64,000 nt of DNA, from the NCBI RefSeq assembly GCF_000772955.1, contig NZ_JPVO01000049.1, positions 106,713 to 170,712 on the forward strand, read 5' to 3'. Positions 51,790 to 59,750 of this stretch are shown here, piece after piece. Every line of letters begins with the position of its first letter. Position 1 is the first letter of the stretch. Position numbers and translations under genes: made by a program. The DNA comes from Ureibacillus sinduriensis BLB-1 = JCM 15800. GTDB lineage: Bacteria; Bacillota; Bacilli; Bacillales_A; Planococcaceae. The notes beneath the pieces were generated by a model that was not told the DNA's origin, made no database searches, and saw nothing but the letters and a program-made list of their open reading frames with translations.

Positions 51790-51997
51790 AAAATTCAGAA
51801 AAGTTAGTTTATTTTGCTTAAAAAGAGAATAAACGACTATTAGAATAGAAGAAAGGGAGAGTTTAGCAAAACTGGAAGCGTTCCATTAAAGAGGGAATGG
51901 CTCCATTTTTCTAAAAAAGTACCGTGTGAAAAGTTAACTTGAGGGAGATATTTAATAGAAGGAAGTATCCGATTGTCAATCATTTTGTCGTTGAATA
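51790..51997. other. Gene-free spacer between divergent BASS and secG promoters
   Basis: No gene is visible. An imperfect hairpin GGAAGCGTTCC/GGAATGGCTCC (about 51877-51904) precedes TTTTT. It might be a weak terminator or an RNA structure. Otherwise I see nothing. Confidence 0.4.
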
Positions 51998-52026
51998 TTG
52001 TATTAACAGGCTATTTTTGCTATACT
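51998..52026 (+). promoter_or_regulatory. secG promoter
   Basis: TTGTAT (51998-52003) and TATACT (52021-52026) are 17 bp apart. Confidence 0.7.
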
Positions 52027-52156
52027 GTACCTTGTTGACCTATAAGTAAGTGACTAACGGACTTATAGATATAAATGCAATGAAGGCTTATCACCCAAAA
52101 AAGCTTGGCGATAAGTCAAGTTTTCTAATGAAATTTCTATTTCAGGAGGTGGAGTT

Positions 52157-52384
52157 ATGCATACTTTGTTATTAACATTACTTATTATCGTAAGCCTTGC
52201 ATTAATCGTGATCGTTTTATTACAATCCGGTAAAAGTGCGGGATTATCAGGTGCCATCTCAGGTGGAGCTGAACAACTTTTCGGTAAACAAAAAGCAAGA
52301 GGCATGGATTTGGTCTTACATAGAATAACAATCGTTCTTGCAGTTTTATTCTTTATTTTAACTTTAGCAATCGTAAAAATATAA
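52157..52384 (+). CDS. secG: Preprotein translocase subunit SecG
   Basis: This 75-aa protein has two membrane helices flanking the cytoplasmic loop [23 protein letters not shown], the SecG hallmark. It joins SecYE and helps SecA-driven export. CAGGAGGTGG precedes the ATG. Its place before est, rnr, smpB and ssrA is conserved in Bacillales. Confidence 0.95.
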   Translation: MHTLLLTLLIIVSLALIVIVLLQSGKSAGLSGAISGGAEQLFGKQKARGMDLVLHRITIVLAVLFFILTLAIVKI

Positions 52385-52408
52385 CGAATAGTGATTCATA
52401 AAGAATGC

Positions 52409-52438
52409 AACGCCTAACCGAGCATGGTTAGGCGTTTT
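52409..52438 (+). terminator. Terminator after secG
   Basis: AACGCCTAACC pairs with GGTTAGGCGTT around GAGCAT and is followed by TT AATTT. Confidence 0.8.
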
Positions 52439-52672
52439 AATTTCATTTCAGAACCTACCAAACTTATGTAGGCGAGGGGAATTTTGGTTGAAATGCCAAT
52501 TCGCGAGGTCATGAGGCAAAATCTGCGAATCATCCACCCGAAATCGCAAATAACCGCTCAAAAACTCTTCCTAATAAAAATTATAAGAGCACAAACAACA
52601 AGCGGCCTGTGTTTTAATTTATAATAAATGGAGAAAATACTGTATATAGAAGAAACTTTTGGAGGGCCAACT

Positions 52673-53422
52673 ATGCGTAATACCGAAATCAAACCATTTT
52701 TCTTTCAGGCAGGGAAACGTGCCGTCCTGCTATTGCACGGATTTACAGGGAGTTCTTCGGATGTGAGGATGCTTGGGCGCTTTTTGGAAAAGCAAGGCTA
52801 TACATGTCATGCCCCACACTACAAAGGGCATGGTGTTCCTCCTGAGGAACTTATCGGAACGTCCCCTGATGAATGGTGGGAAGACGCGCAGAAGGGCTAC
52901 GCAACGTTAAAAGAAGCCGGCTACGATGAAATTGCCGTCGTGGGCTTATCGTTGGGCGGCGTATTTTCATTAAAGCTAAGTTTAATGCAGCCTGTAAAGG
53001 GAATCGTTACGATGTGCTCGCCCATGTCCATGAAAACAACCGACAAGATGTTCCAAGGCGTCCTGAAATTTGCGAAGGACTATAAACGTTTTGAAGGAAA
53101 ATCGGAGCCGATGATCGAACAAGAAGTAGAGGCAATTCGGGAAAAAGGAATGCCTTCCTTGCCGCAATTGCAGCAGCTCATCACCGACGTTCGACAGGAG
53201 CTCGATATGGTCTATGCGCCGATTCTCGTCATACAATCCAAAAATGATGAAATTATTGACCCGCATTCTGCTCATATTATTTATGAAGATGTGGAATCCT
53301 TAAATAAACAAATCAAGTGGTTCGAGCATTCCGGACATGTCATCACGCTCGATAAAGAAAAACAACAAGTGCACGAAACGGTGTATGATTTTTTGCAATC
53401 ACTCGATTGGGAAAATGAATAA
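52673..53422 (+). CDS. est: Carboxylesterase (Est/YvaK type)
   Basis: This 249-aa alpha/beta hydrolase has the oxyanion motif [12 protein letters not shown], the nucleophile elbow [11 protein letters not shown], the acid region [12 protein letters not shown] and the catalytic histidine in [10 protein letters not shown]. It resembles the thermophilic carboxylesterase Est30 of Geobacillus, whose gene also lies between secG and rnr. ATG 52673 follows GGAGGGCC. A longer reading from 52628 lacks a ribosome site. Confidence 0.93.
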   Translation: MRNTEIKPFFFQAGKRAVLLLHGFTGSSSDVRMLGRFLEKQGYTCHAPHYKGHGVPPEELIGTSPDEWWEDAQKGYATLKEAGYDEIAVVGLSLGGVFSLKLSLMQPVKGIVTMCSPMSMKTTDKMFQGVLKFAKDYKRFEGKSEPMIEQEVEAIREKGMPSLPQLQQLITDVRQELDMVYAPILVIQSKNDEIIDPHSAHIIYEDVESLNKQIKWFEHSGHVITLDKEKQQVHETVYDFLQSLDWENE

Positions 53423-53465
53423 TGCCGAGAGATAGTTTTAGTATTGCAAAAAGGAGGGAAAATAT

Positions 53466-55862
53466 ATGACACAAAAAAATGAATTGCAACTGCGTATATT
53501 AGATTTAATGAAACAAGACGACTACAAGCCACTGAAGGTGGATGAAATAGAAGAAATCCTCGAACTGGAAGACGCAGAGGAATTTAAGGAATTAATCAAG
53601 ACCCTTGTCCGCATGGAAGACGAAGGATCGGTTGTCCGTTCGCGTGCCAACCGCTATGGACTGCCGGAACGAATGAACCTGCTTCGAGGGAAATTCATCG
53701 GCCATGCAAAAGGATTTGGCTTCGTAACGCCTGAAGAAGAGGGCATGGATGATATTTTTATCCCGCCTCACGAAATCAACGGAGCATTGAATGGAGACAT
53801 CGTGCTTATCCGTGTATTAAAAGAGACGTCGGGCGATCGACGGGAAGGTACTGTCACAAAGGTTATTGAACGCAGCCAAACGACTTTTGTCGGTACATAC
53901 CAAGCGAACAGAGGCTTTGGATTTGTTGTAACGGATGATAAAAAATTAAATATGGATATTTTCGTGACAAAGGAAGATTCCCTTGGAGCGGTGGACGGGC
54001 ACAAAGTTGTCGTGGAAGTAACCAACTGGCCGGATGAAATCAAATCCGCAACAGGGATGATCACGAAAATTCTCGGACACAAAAATGATCCGGGTGTCGA
54101 TATTTTATCGATCATTTACAAGCACGGTATCCCACCTGAGTTTCCGCAAGCAGTGGTGGATGCAGCCGGGGATGTGCCGGAAGAAATTACGGAAGCTGAC
54201 TTGGTCGGGCGCCGTGATTTGCGTGACCAGATGATCGTCACAATCGACGGCGCCGATGCGAAAGACTTGGATGACGCCGTAACGGTAACGAAAAATGAAG
54301 ATGGTACGTACAAGCTGGGTGTTCACATTGCCGATGTCAGCTACTACGTAACGGAAGGTTCAATCATCGATGAGGAAGCTTACGATCGAGCAACAAGTGT
54401 CTATTTAACGGACCGAGTGATTCCGATGATCCCACACCGCCTATCGAACGGGATTTGTTCATTAAATCCGCAAGTGGACCGTTTAACGCTATCTTGTGAA
54501 ATGACCATCGACCAAAACGGACGAGTGGTCGAGCATGAAATCTTCCAAAGTGTCATTAAAACCGTGGAACGTATGACGTACACGGATGTTTATAAAATCC
54601 TGGAAGAGGATGATGAAGAGTTACTGAAGCGCTATGAAAAGCTTGTACCGATGTTCAAGGACATGGCGGACTTAGCGGAAATCCTGAGAACGAAACGGAT
54701 GGAACGCGGTGCGATTGACTTTGACTTCAAAGAATCGAAGGTGTTGGTCGATGAAGACGGCTGGCCACAAGATATCATCCTTCGGGAACGCACGGTTTCC
54801 GAGCGTTTAATCGAGGAATTCATGCTGGCAGCCAATGAAACAGTGGCAGAGCATTTCCACTGGATGAACGTGCCATTCATTTACCGTATCCACGAAGACC
54901 CAAAACCGGAGAAACTGCAACGCTTCTTCGAGTTTGTGACGAACTTCGGGTTAGTGGTGAAAGGTTCAGGAAACTCAGTGCATCCAAAAGCATTGCAGGA
55001 AATTATTAAAGCCATCGAAGGAATGCCGGAAGAACCGGTCATCTCGACAATGCTGCTACGTTCGATGCAACAAGCGAAGTACTACCCGGAATCCATCGGT
55101 CACTTTGGATTATCAACGGATTACTATACGCACTTTACATCACCGATCCGACGTTATCCGGATTTGATCGTCCACCGATTGATCCGTACTTATTTAATCG
55201 AAGGCGATGTATCGAAAGACACGACATTCAAATGGGCGCAGCGAATGGATGAAATCGCCGATCATACATCTGAACGTGAACGCCGTGCAGTCGATGCCGA
55301 GCGTGATACAGATGCACTGAAAAAAGCGCAATATATGTCCGACAAAATCGGCGAAGAGTTCGAGGGAATGGTTTCTTCCGTTACGAACTTCGGGATATTC
55401 GTGGAGCTGCCAAATACCATTGAAGGACTTGTCCACATCAGCAATATGACGGACGATTATTACCGTTTCGATGACCGCCAAATGATCATGGTCGGGGAGC
55501 ACACGGGCCGTATCTTCCGTATTGGTGATGAGGTGAAGGTTCGCGTCGCAAATGTTACAATAGAAGAGTCCTCTGTTGACTTCGAAGTGGTCGATATGGT
55601 GAAATCATATGGTGGCCGCACACGCAAAAGCGCACCGAAAGTCATCCATGCCGGTTCAGGTAGACGATCTGAAGGCGAAGGCAAAGAAGGTCGTGGTGGA
55701 CGCCGCGTAAAAGACGGCGATGATAAAGGCAAAGGCGGGCGCCGTGGAGAATCCGGTGGTTCAGGTGGCTCAAGCTCTGGCGGACGCAAAGTAAAACAAA
55801 AACAAAGATTTTACGAAGGCGTCGCAAAGAAAAACAAAAAGAAAAAATCGAAAAAACGATAA
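53466..55862 (+). CDS. rnr: Ribonuclease R
   Basis: This 798-aa processive 3'-5' exoribonuclease has an N-terminal winged helix, two cold-shock domains ([29 protein letters not shown]), the RNB catalytic domain with metal aspartates in [14 protein letters not shown], the [13 protein letters not shown] motif, and a C-terminal S1 domain ([20 protein letters not shown]). The last 80 residues are a Gly/Ser/Lys/Arg-rich tail. It degrades structured RNA and, with SmpB-tmRNA encoded next, the mRNAs of stalled ribosomes. Confidence 0.96.
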   Translation: MTQKNELQLRILDLMKQDDYKPLKVDEIEEILELEDAEEFKELIKTLVRMEDEGSVVRSRANRYGLPERMNLLRGKFIGHAKGFGFVTPEEEGMDDIFIPPHEINGALNGDIVLIRVLKETSGDRREGTVTKVIERSQTTFVGTYQANRGFGFVVTDDKKLNMDIFVTKEDSLGAVDGHKVVVEVTNWPDEIKSATGMITKILGHKNDPGVDILSIIYKHGIPPEFPQAVVDAAGDVPEEITEADLVGRRDLRDQMIVTIDGADAKDLDDAVTVTKNEDGTYKLGVHIADVSYYVTEGSIIDEEAYDRATSVYLTDRVIPMIPHRLSNGICSLNPQVDRLTLSCEMTIDQNGRVVEHEIFQSVIKTVERMTYTDVYKILEEDDEELLKRYEKLVPMFKDMADLAEILRTKRMERGAIDFDFKESKVLVDEDGWPQDIILRERTVSERLIEEFMLAANETVAEHFHWMNVPFIYRIHEDPKPEKLQRFFEFVTNFGLVVKGSGNSVHPKALQEIIKAIEGMPEEPVISTMLLRSMQQAKYYPESIGHFGLSTDYYTHFTSPIRRYPDLIVHRLIRTYLIEGDVSKDTTFKWAQRMDEIADHTSERERRAVDAERDTDALKKAQYMSDKIGEEFEGMVSSVTNFGIFVELPNTIEGLVHISNMTDDYYRFDDRQMIMVGEHTGRIFRIGDEVKVRVANVTIEESSVDFEVVDMVKSYGGRTRKSAPKVIHAGSGRRSEGEGKEGRGGRRVKDGDDKGKGGRRGESGGSGGSSSGGRKVKQKQRFYEGVAKKNKKKKSKKR

Positions 55863-55868
55863 TGAAAT

Positions 55869-55904
55869 ACACCCAAGTGTGAGGAACTTCGCACTTGGGG
55901 TGTT
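55869..55904 (+). terminator. Hairpin after rnr
   Basis: ACACCCAAGTG pairs with CACTTGGGGTGT around a loop. The T-tract is poor, so termination may be partial and smpB may be co-transcribed. Confidence 0.5.
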
Positions 55905-56052
55905 CTATTGAATGATAGGAAAATATGAAACTTCTTATCATTAAAGTTGTCTAATTGCACCGTCCAGCCTCCCTCAAGCTTGCCTTGGGAATTCTAAAAA
56001 GCTTGGGGCGAAGCAGGGCGGTTTCGCTTTTAGAAAATGTGAGGTGTCGCTT

Positions 56053-56520
56053 GTGGCAAAAGGAACAGGAAAAGTTTTAGCGCAAAACAAAAAAGCAAAC
56101 CATGATTACTTCATCGAAGAAACGATTGAAGCCGGAATGGTCTTGCAAGGAACAGAAATCAAATCAATCCGGGCGGGGAAGGTCCAACTGAAGGACTCTT
56201 TCGTCCAAATCCGCAACAACCAGGCATGGATTTCCAACATGCACATCAGCCCTTATGATCAAGGCAACCGCTTCAACCATGATCCATTACGTGTCAGAAA
56301 ATTGCTGTTGCATAAAAAGCAAATCAGCGAACTGCTCGGCCGTACAAAACAAGAAGGCTACACAATCGTACCACTAAAAATGTACATCAAAGACGGCTAT
56401 GCAAAGCTATTGATTGGCGTAGGGAAGGGTAAGAAAAACTACGACAAGCGTGATGATTTGAAGAAGAAGGAAGCAAAAAGGGAAATGGAAAGAGTGTTTA
56501 AAGCCAAGAACCAATACTGA
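56053..56520 (+). CDS. smpB: SsrA-binding protein SmpB
   Basis: This 155-aa tmRNA-binding beta-barrel has [37 protein letters not shown], and a basic C-terminal tail ([23 protein letters not shown]) that reads the empty decoding site. GTG 56053 is 8 bases from GAGG. The GTG at 56044 overlaps it. SmpB carries alanyl-tmRNA to stalled ribosomes. The tmRNA gene follows 275 bp downstream. Confidence 0.95.
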   Translation: MAKGTGKVLAQNKKANHDYFIEETIEAGMVLQGTEIKSIRAGKVQLKDSFVQIRNNQAWISNMHISPYDQGNRFNHDPLRVRKLLLHKKQISELLGRTKQEGYTIVPLKMYIKDGYAKLLIGVGKGKKNYDKRDDLKKKEAKREMERVFKAKNQY

Positions 56521-56545
56521 TGGAAATCTTATGTACTTGTGAGTG

Positions 56546-56596
56546 GAAGCAAACCATGAGACGGAACGTGCGTTCAAGGCGAAGAATCAGGTTTAA
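56546..56596 (+). pseudogene. Decayed second copy of the smpB 3' end
   Basis: Read in frame, these 51 bases encode EANHETERAFKAKNQV and a stop. The true SmpB ends [16 protein letters not shown] and a stop. Eleven of 16 residues match, and the DNA matches at about two thirds of positions over 52 bases, with many differences at third codon positions. It begins 25 bp after the smpB stop and has no start or upstream coding part. This looks like the tail of a diverged smpB left by recombination or by an earlier insertion. Confidence 0.7.
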
Positions 56597-56795
56597 TCAA
56601 TGTTTATCAAACAATTCCGCGGGTAAAAAGATAGTAGATTCCCTTTTGGCACATTTCGGATAGATAGGAAGAATCAGATGTGTTGCCGTTTATCAGAAAT
56701 TGTTTTATACTAAGTATACAAGTTGCCAGTAGCTAAAGGCTAAAGATTCATCGCCTTTAATGCCGTATGTGTGAAAACACATCTCTCTTATATAG

Positions 56796-57148
56796 GGGGA
56801 CGTTACGGATTCGACAGGGATGGTTCAAGCTTGAGCTGCGCGTCGGAGGTCTCGGCTCCGTCATCAACGGAAGTTATATAATAACTGGCAAACAACAAAA
56901 TTTAGCTTTCGCAGCGTAAGCTCGTAAGCGCTCTGCCTATCCATCGCCCATGTGGATAACGTAGGGCCCAACTTTAGTGGGATACGGTTGGTGGTGCCGC
57001 TTGAGTCACCAACAAGAGATTTCCAAGCTAGCGATCTGGACGCCTGTGTGCCGGCATAAAGACTCGCGAATCGCAAATAGGCAGACTACACGCGTAGACG
57101 CTTAAGTATTGGAGTTTCTGGACGCGGGTTCGACTCCCGCCGTCTCCA
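56796..57148 (+). ncRNA. ssrA: Transfer-messenger RNA
   Basis: The 5' end GGGGACG pairs with CGTCTCC at the 3' end to form the tRNA-like acceptor stem. TTACGGATTCGACAGGGAT follows, and the T-arm GCGGGTTCGACTCCCGC lies at the 3' end. The tag frame at 56887-56919 encodes GKQQNLAFAA and then TAA, so with the charged alanine the tag is A-GKQQNLAFAA. It ends in LAFAA where B. subtilis has VALAA. Full CCA is not encoded after the discriminator A. The 3' end is the integration point of the element that follows. Confidence 0.95.
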
Positions 57149-57180
57149 TAATACGAAATCTTTGGATTTCAAACAGTGTC

Positions 57181-57208
57181 AAAACCCTTGAAAATCAAGG
57201 GTTTTTTA
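57181..57208 (+). terminator. Terminator after ssrA
   Basis: AAAACCCTTG pairs with CAAGGGTTTT around AAAAT and is followed by TTATTTT. It lies inside the element side of the junction. Confidence 0.88.
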
Positions 57209-57248
57209 TTTTGCATTATTTCATATAGATTCAATGAATATCAATCGA

Positions 57249-57272
57249 ACGTAGTCAAAAACGTAGTCAAAA
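57249..57272. repeat. Tandem 12-bp direct repeat, probable integrase arm sites
   Basis: ACGTAGTCAAAA is repeated twice without a gap, 100 bp inside the left end and just downstream of the integrase stop. Tyrosine integrases of the Tn916/phage type bind such direct repeats with their N-terminal domain. Confidence 0.7.
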
Positions 57273-57288
57273 TGTATTCAATGATTTA

Positions 57289-58452
57289 TTATTCAAGAAA
57301 AGAAACAAACTTTTGGATTACACCTTCTTGAGCTTTTTTCGAAACGTGCGTATAAATATCCATTGTTGTTTTCACATCGGTATGACCAAGACGATCCTGT
57401 ACTTCTTTAATTGATGCTCCAGCTTCAAATAGAAGTGAACAGTGTGTATGCCTTAGTCCGTGGGGTGTAATTTTCTTTAACGAATGCTTCTTTATTACAC
57501 TATACATCCATTTTTCGACTTGACCGAGTTGAATGAGTTCGTTTTTTGAGTTACTAAAGATTAGTTGGTTTGGTTTCATCGTATTGTGACCCAAGACCAG
57601 ATATTCTTGTTTTTGTATTCTCTTCCACTCTTTTAAGATTGCAATTGTGTCTTCATCAACTTTTATTGTACGAGGTGAGCCAGTTTTCGTTGGTTTTAAA
57701 TATAGCCTACCCCTTTCGCCCCTACCGATTGCTTTTGAAATTGAAAGCTCATTTTCTTTTATGTTGAAATCATTCCATGTAAGGGCTAATGCTTCACTTT
57801 TTCGCATACCAGTAAATGCTAGTAAACGTAAGAGAGCAAATGATTTATAGTGTAGAGATAATTGGCAGCATTTCAAGAAATCAATCAATTGCTCACGATT
57901 ATAAAAGTTTTCATCTTTATCTTCCGCTTCAATCAATTTCTTTGTTTTGATTCTTGTTTCGACATGAGTAAATGGATTTGTTTGAAGATAACCACGCTTT
58001 ATTCCAAAATCTAAAACTAAAGCTGCATATGATTTAATCGTTCTAGCCTTTGAAAGCTTTGAAGCCCATTCATCAAAATGTTTTTGACAAATATCTATTT
58101 TAATTTTGTCGATTTTATAGCTGCCCATTGAAGGAAGAATGTGATTTTTAAAATAACCACGTGTTTTTACAAATGTACTTTCTTCAACAGTTTTCTCATA
58201 CTGTACAATCCATAAATCGTATAATTCTTGATAAGTTTCGGCACGTTCTTGATGATACGTACCATTGGCAACATCTAATCTTATACGAGCCAACGCTAAC
58301 TTTGCTTCGTTTCTTGTTTTAAAGCCACGTTTAGTTGTACGCATTTGATTGCCAGTTAACGGATCAACACCTAAATACACTTGGAACTTGTATCTTTTCT
58401 CGCCATTTTTGAGCGTATAATCTTTAATTGAGGATGCTTTTTTCTTTGCCAT
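57289..58452 (-). CDS. int: Tyrosine recombinase (integrase)
   Basis: This 387-aa integrase has an N-terminal arm-binding domain (YKFQVYLGVDPLTGNQ, about residues 20-60), a SAM-like core-binding domain (about 70-165) and a catalytic domain with Arg217 (GMRKSEAL), Lys near 256, His331 and Arg334 (HGLRHTH), His357 (LGHTD) and nucleophile Tyr367 (MDIYTHV). All catalytic residues are present, so it should be active. It would recombine the element at the ssrA 3' end. AGGAGGAATT precedes the ATG. It is transcribed toward ssrA. Confidence 0.95.
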   Translation of the reverse strand: MAKKKASSIKDYTLKNGEKRYKFQVYLGVDPLTGNQMRTTKRGFKTRNEAKLALARIRLDVANGTYHQERAETYQELYDLWIVQYEKTVEESTFVKTRGYFKNHILPSMGSYKIDKIKIDICQKHFDEWASKLSKARTIKSYAALVLDFGIKRGYLQTNPFTHVETRIKTKKLIEAEDKDENFYNREQLIDFLKCCQLSLHYKSFALLRLLAFTGMRKSEALALTWNDFNIKENELSISKAIGRGERGRLYLKPTKTGSPRTIKVDEDTIAILKEWKRIQKQEYLVLGHNTMKPNQLIFSNSKNELIQLGQVEKWMYSVIKKHSLKKITPHGLRHTHCSLLFEAGASIKEVQDRLGHTDVKTTMDIYTHVSKKAQEGVIQKFVSFLE

Positions 58453-58470
58453 GATAATTCCTCCTGAATC

Positions 58471-58861
58471 AGTTGCGGGGGCAATTGATTAAAGAGAGGA
58501 TTTACCTCTAGTGACATTATAAATGAAACTAAAAGAAAATCCTCATAAATTATATCATTTAGAAACTATGACGTTCTAAAAAGCTATCAATTTCTTTACG
58601 TGACACCCGTTTCACACCATCTACTTCGCAAACCTTCAATCCCATCACACGAAACTTTATAAACGTGTTATATGAGACACCAGCGTACTTTGCTCCGTCC
58701 TTAAGTGACATCCACCCACTTTCAATAAACTGATGATGAACGGCTTGTAATGCTTTGTTAATGGTATTTACAATTAGCTTCTCAATCTCTGCATTACGAT
58801 TAGTAATATCTACATTCATATGTATTTCTCCTTTACTATTCATTTTCAATTCCCCGCAACT
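58471..58861. repeat. Inverted 10-mers bracketing the excisionase-like gene
   Basis: AGTTGCGGGG (58471-58480) recurs as its complement CCCCGCAACT (58852-58861). One copy lies upstream of int and the other upstream of the small gene. They could be regulatory or recombination sites. Confidence 0.4.
58559..58819 (-). CDS. Small helix-turn-helix protein, probable excisionase
   Basis: This 86-aa protein has a C-terminal MerR/excisionase-type winged helix (WMSLKDGAKYAGVSYNTFIKF, then a wing VCEVDGVKRVSRKEIDSFL) after a helical N-terminus. Its size and place next to int suggest an excisionase (Xis) or recombination directionality factor. A role as regulator of int is equally possible. Start 58819 follows AAAGGAGAAA. 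An upstream ATG at 58849 is in frame. Confidence 0.75.
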   Translation of the reverse strand: MNVDITNRNAEIEKLIVNTINKALQAVHHQFIESGWMSLKDGAKYAGVSYNTFIKFRVMGLKVCEVDGVKRVSRKEIDSFLERHSF

Positions 58862-59416
58862 ATTAAATTGCCTTACGTAACTTTTATACGAGGGATGAAA
58901 AGAAGAGTTAAATAAGAAATGAAATTAAAACATATATATAATTTTAGTAGTGATTAATTGGTGAGTATGTGTTAGACCTATGGAAGAAGTTTAAATTGAA
59001 CTATGAGGAAGGAAGCAGCACTAATTAACAAAGGCCCCATTATAAACAGAAATGCACTCAAATAGTAAATACTATTAATTTAATAAAAATAGCAGTTCTT
59101 TTTAAAGTCTTTTAGTTACCCCCCCTATACCTACAGGGAAAGGCTTTTCAGTTATGTTTTGTGGGGGGCTCATAATATCGCTGGGAAATTTTTTCTGAAG
59201 GGTGTTGCGGAGGTTACTTTACAAGAATCTCAATAAAAGATTAGAAAAATAATTACTCGGAATAGATAGAAGTAAGCAGTACAAATAATATCCAGTATGT
59301 TAAACCTTCACCATAATTATCGGTTGGGTAAGTATAAGATGACAATATACATATTTTGTAACCCGCGCATTCTTTTCACTAAAATCTTTTAAGTAATGAT
59401 CGAATAAATACATAGG
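58862..59416. other. Gene-free 555-bp stretch with origin-like motif
   Basis: No gene with a ribosome site is visible. The stretch is AT-rich except for an abrupt C7 tract followed by TATACCTACAGGG (59119-59138) and a GGGGGG tract 25 bp further on (59163-59168). It ends in a strong plus-strand terminator at 59417. It is the best candidate in the window for a transfer or replication origin and for an unannotated RNA. Confidence 0.5.
59118..59168. other. Candidate transfer origin (MOBT-like motif)
   Basis: ACCCCCCC-TATACCTACAGGG resembles, as I remember them, the oriT cores of ICEBs1 and Tn916, where a C-tract, a short spacer ending CTAACA and a G-tract surround the nick. Here the G-tract after CTACA is only three bases long, but a GGGGGG block at 59163-59168 can pair with the C-tract. 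Confidence 0.4.
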
Positions 59417-59460
59417 AACAGTTGTTAACAGTCTATTTGTTAGTAACTGTTTTTTTATTT
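59417..59460 (+). terminator. Orphan terminator in the element
   Basis: AACAGTT pairs with AACTGTT and an inner TAACA pairs with TGTTA, followed by TTTTTTATTT. No annotated plus-strand gene precedes it inside the element except ssrA 2.3 kb away. Confidence 0.8.
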
Positions 59461-59750
59461 TTAACTTTATTATCGTTTAATTATTTTCTTGGGAAATGGA
59501 TTGTTTTAAAAAAATATTTAACTCCTCTAAATAGTTTGCGTATATGTCCTGTGTGGAGGTTGAAAAGAGTTAAAGCAGACTACAAACACTATGAAAAGAA
59601 ATTTAGTGGGTACTTTTAACAATTTTTGAAAAAGTAATTCTACTTTACAGCTTTTTCAACCTTACATCAAATCAAACAGAAGTTATAAAAGGGGACATTC
59701 TCTTATTATATATATAGGCAAATGTCCTCTTTTAAGAGGGGGAAATGAAA
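59461..59750 (+). promoter_or_regulatory. Structured leader of the primase-helicase gene
   Basis: TTGAAAAAG pairs exactly with CTTTTTCAA (59626-59634, 59651-59659). AAAAGGGGACATT then pairs with AATGTCCTCTTTT (59687-59699, 59721-59733; one G-U pair), ending one base before the ribosome site AAGAGGGGG. The second hairpin could attenuate transcription or limit ribosome access. No other gene is visible in these 290 bp. Confidence 0.6.

Noticed and set aside
59422..59619. 65-codon hydrophobic frame in the element
   Set aside because: It overlaps the orphan terminator and its T-run, which creates the hydrophobic Leu/Phe run, and it starts at a TTG with no good ribosome site.
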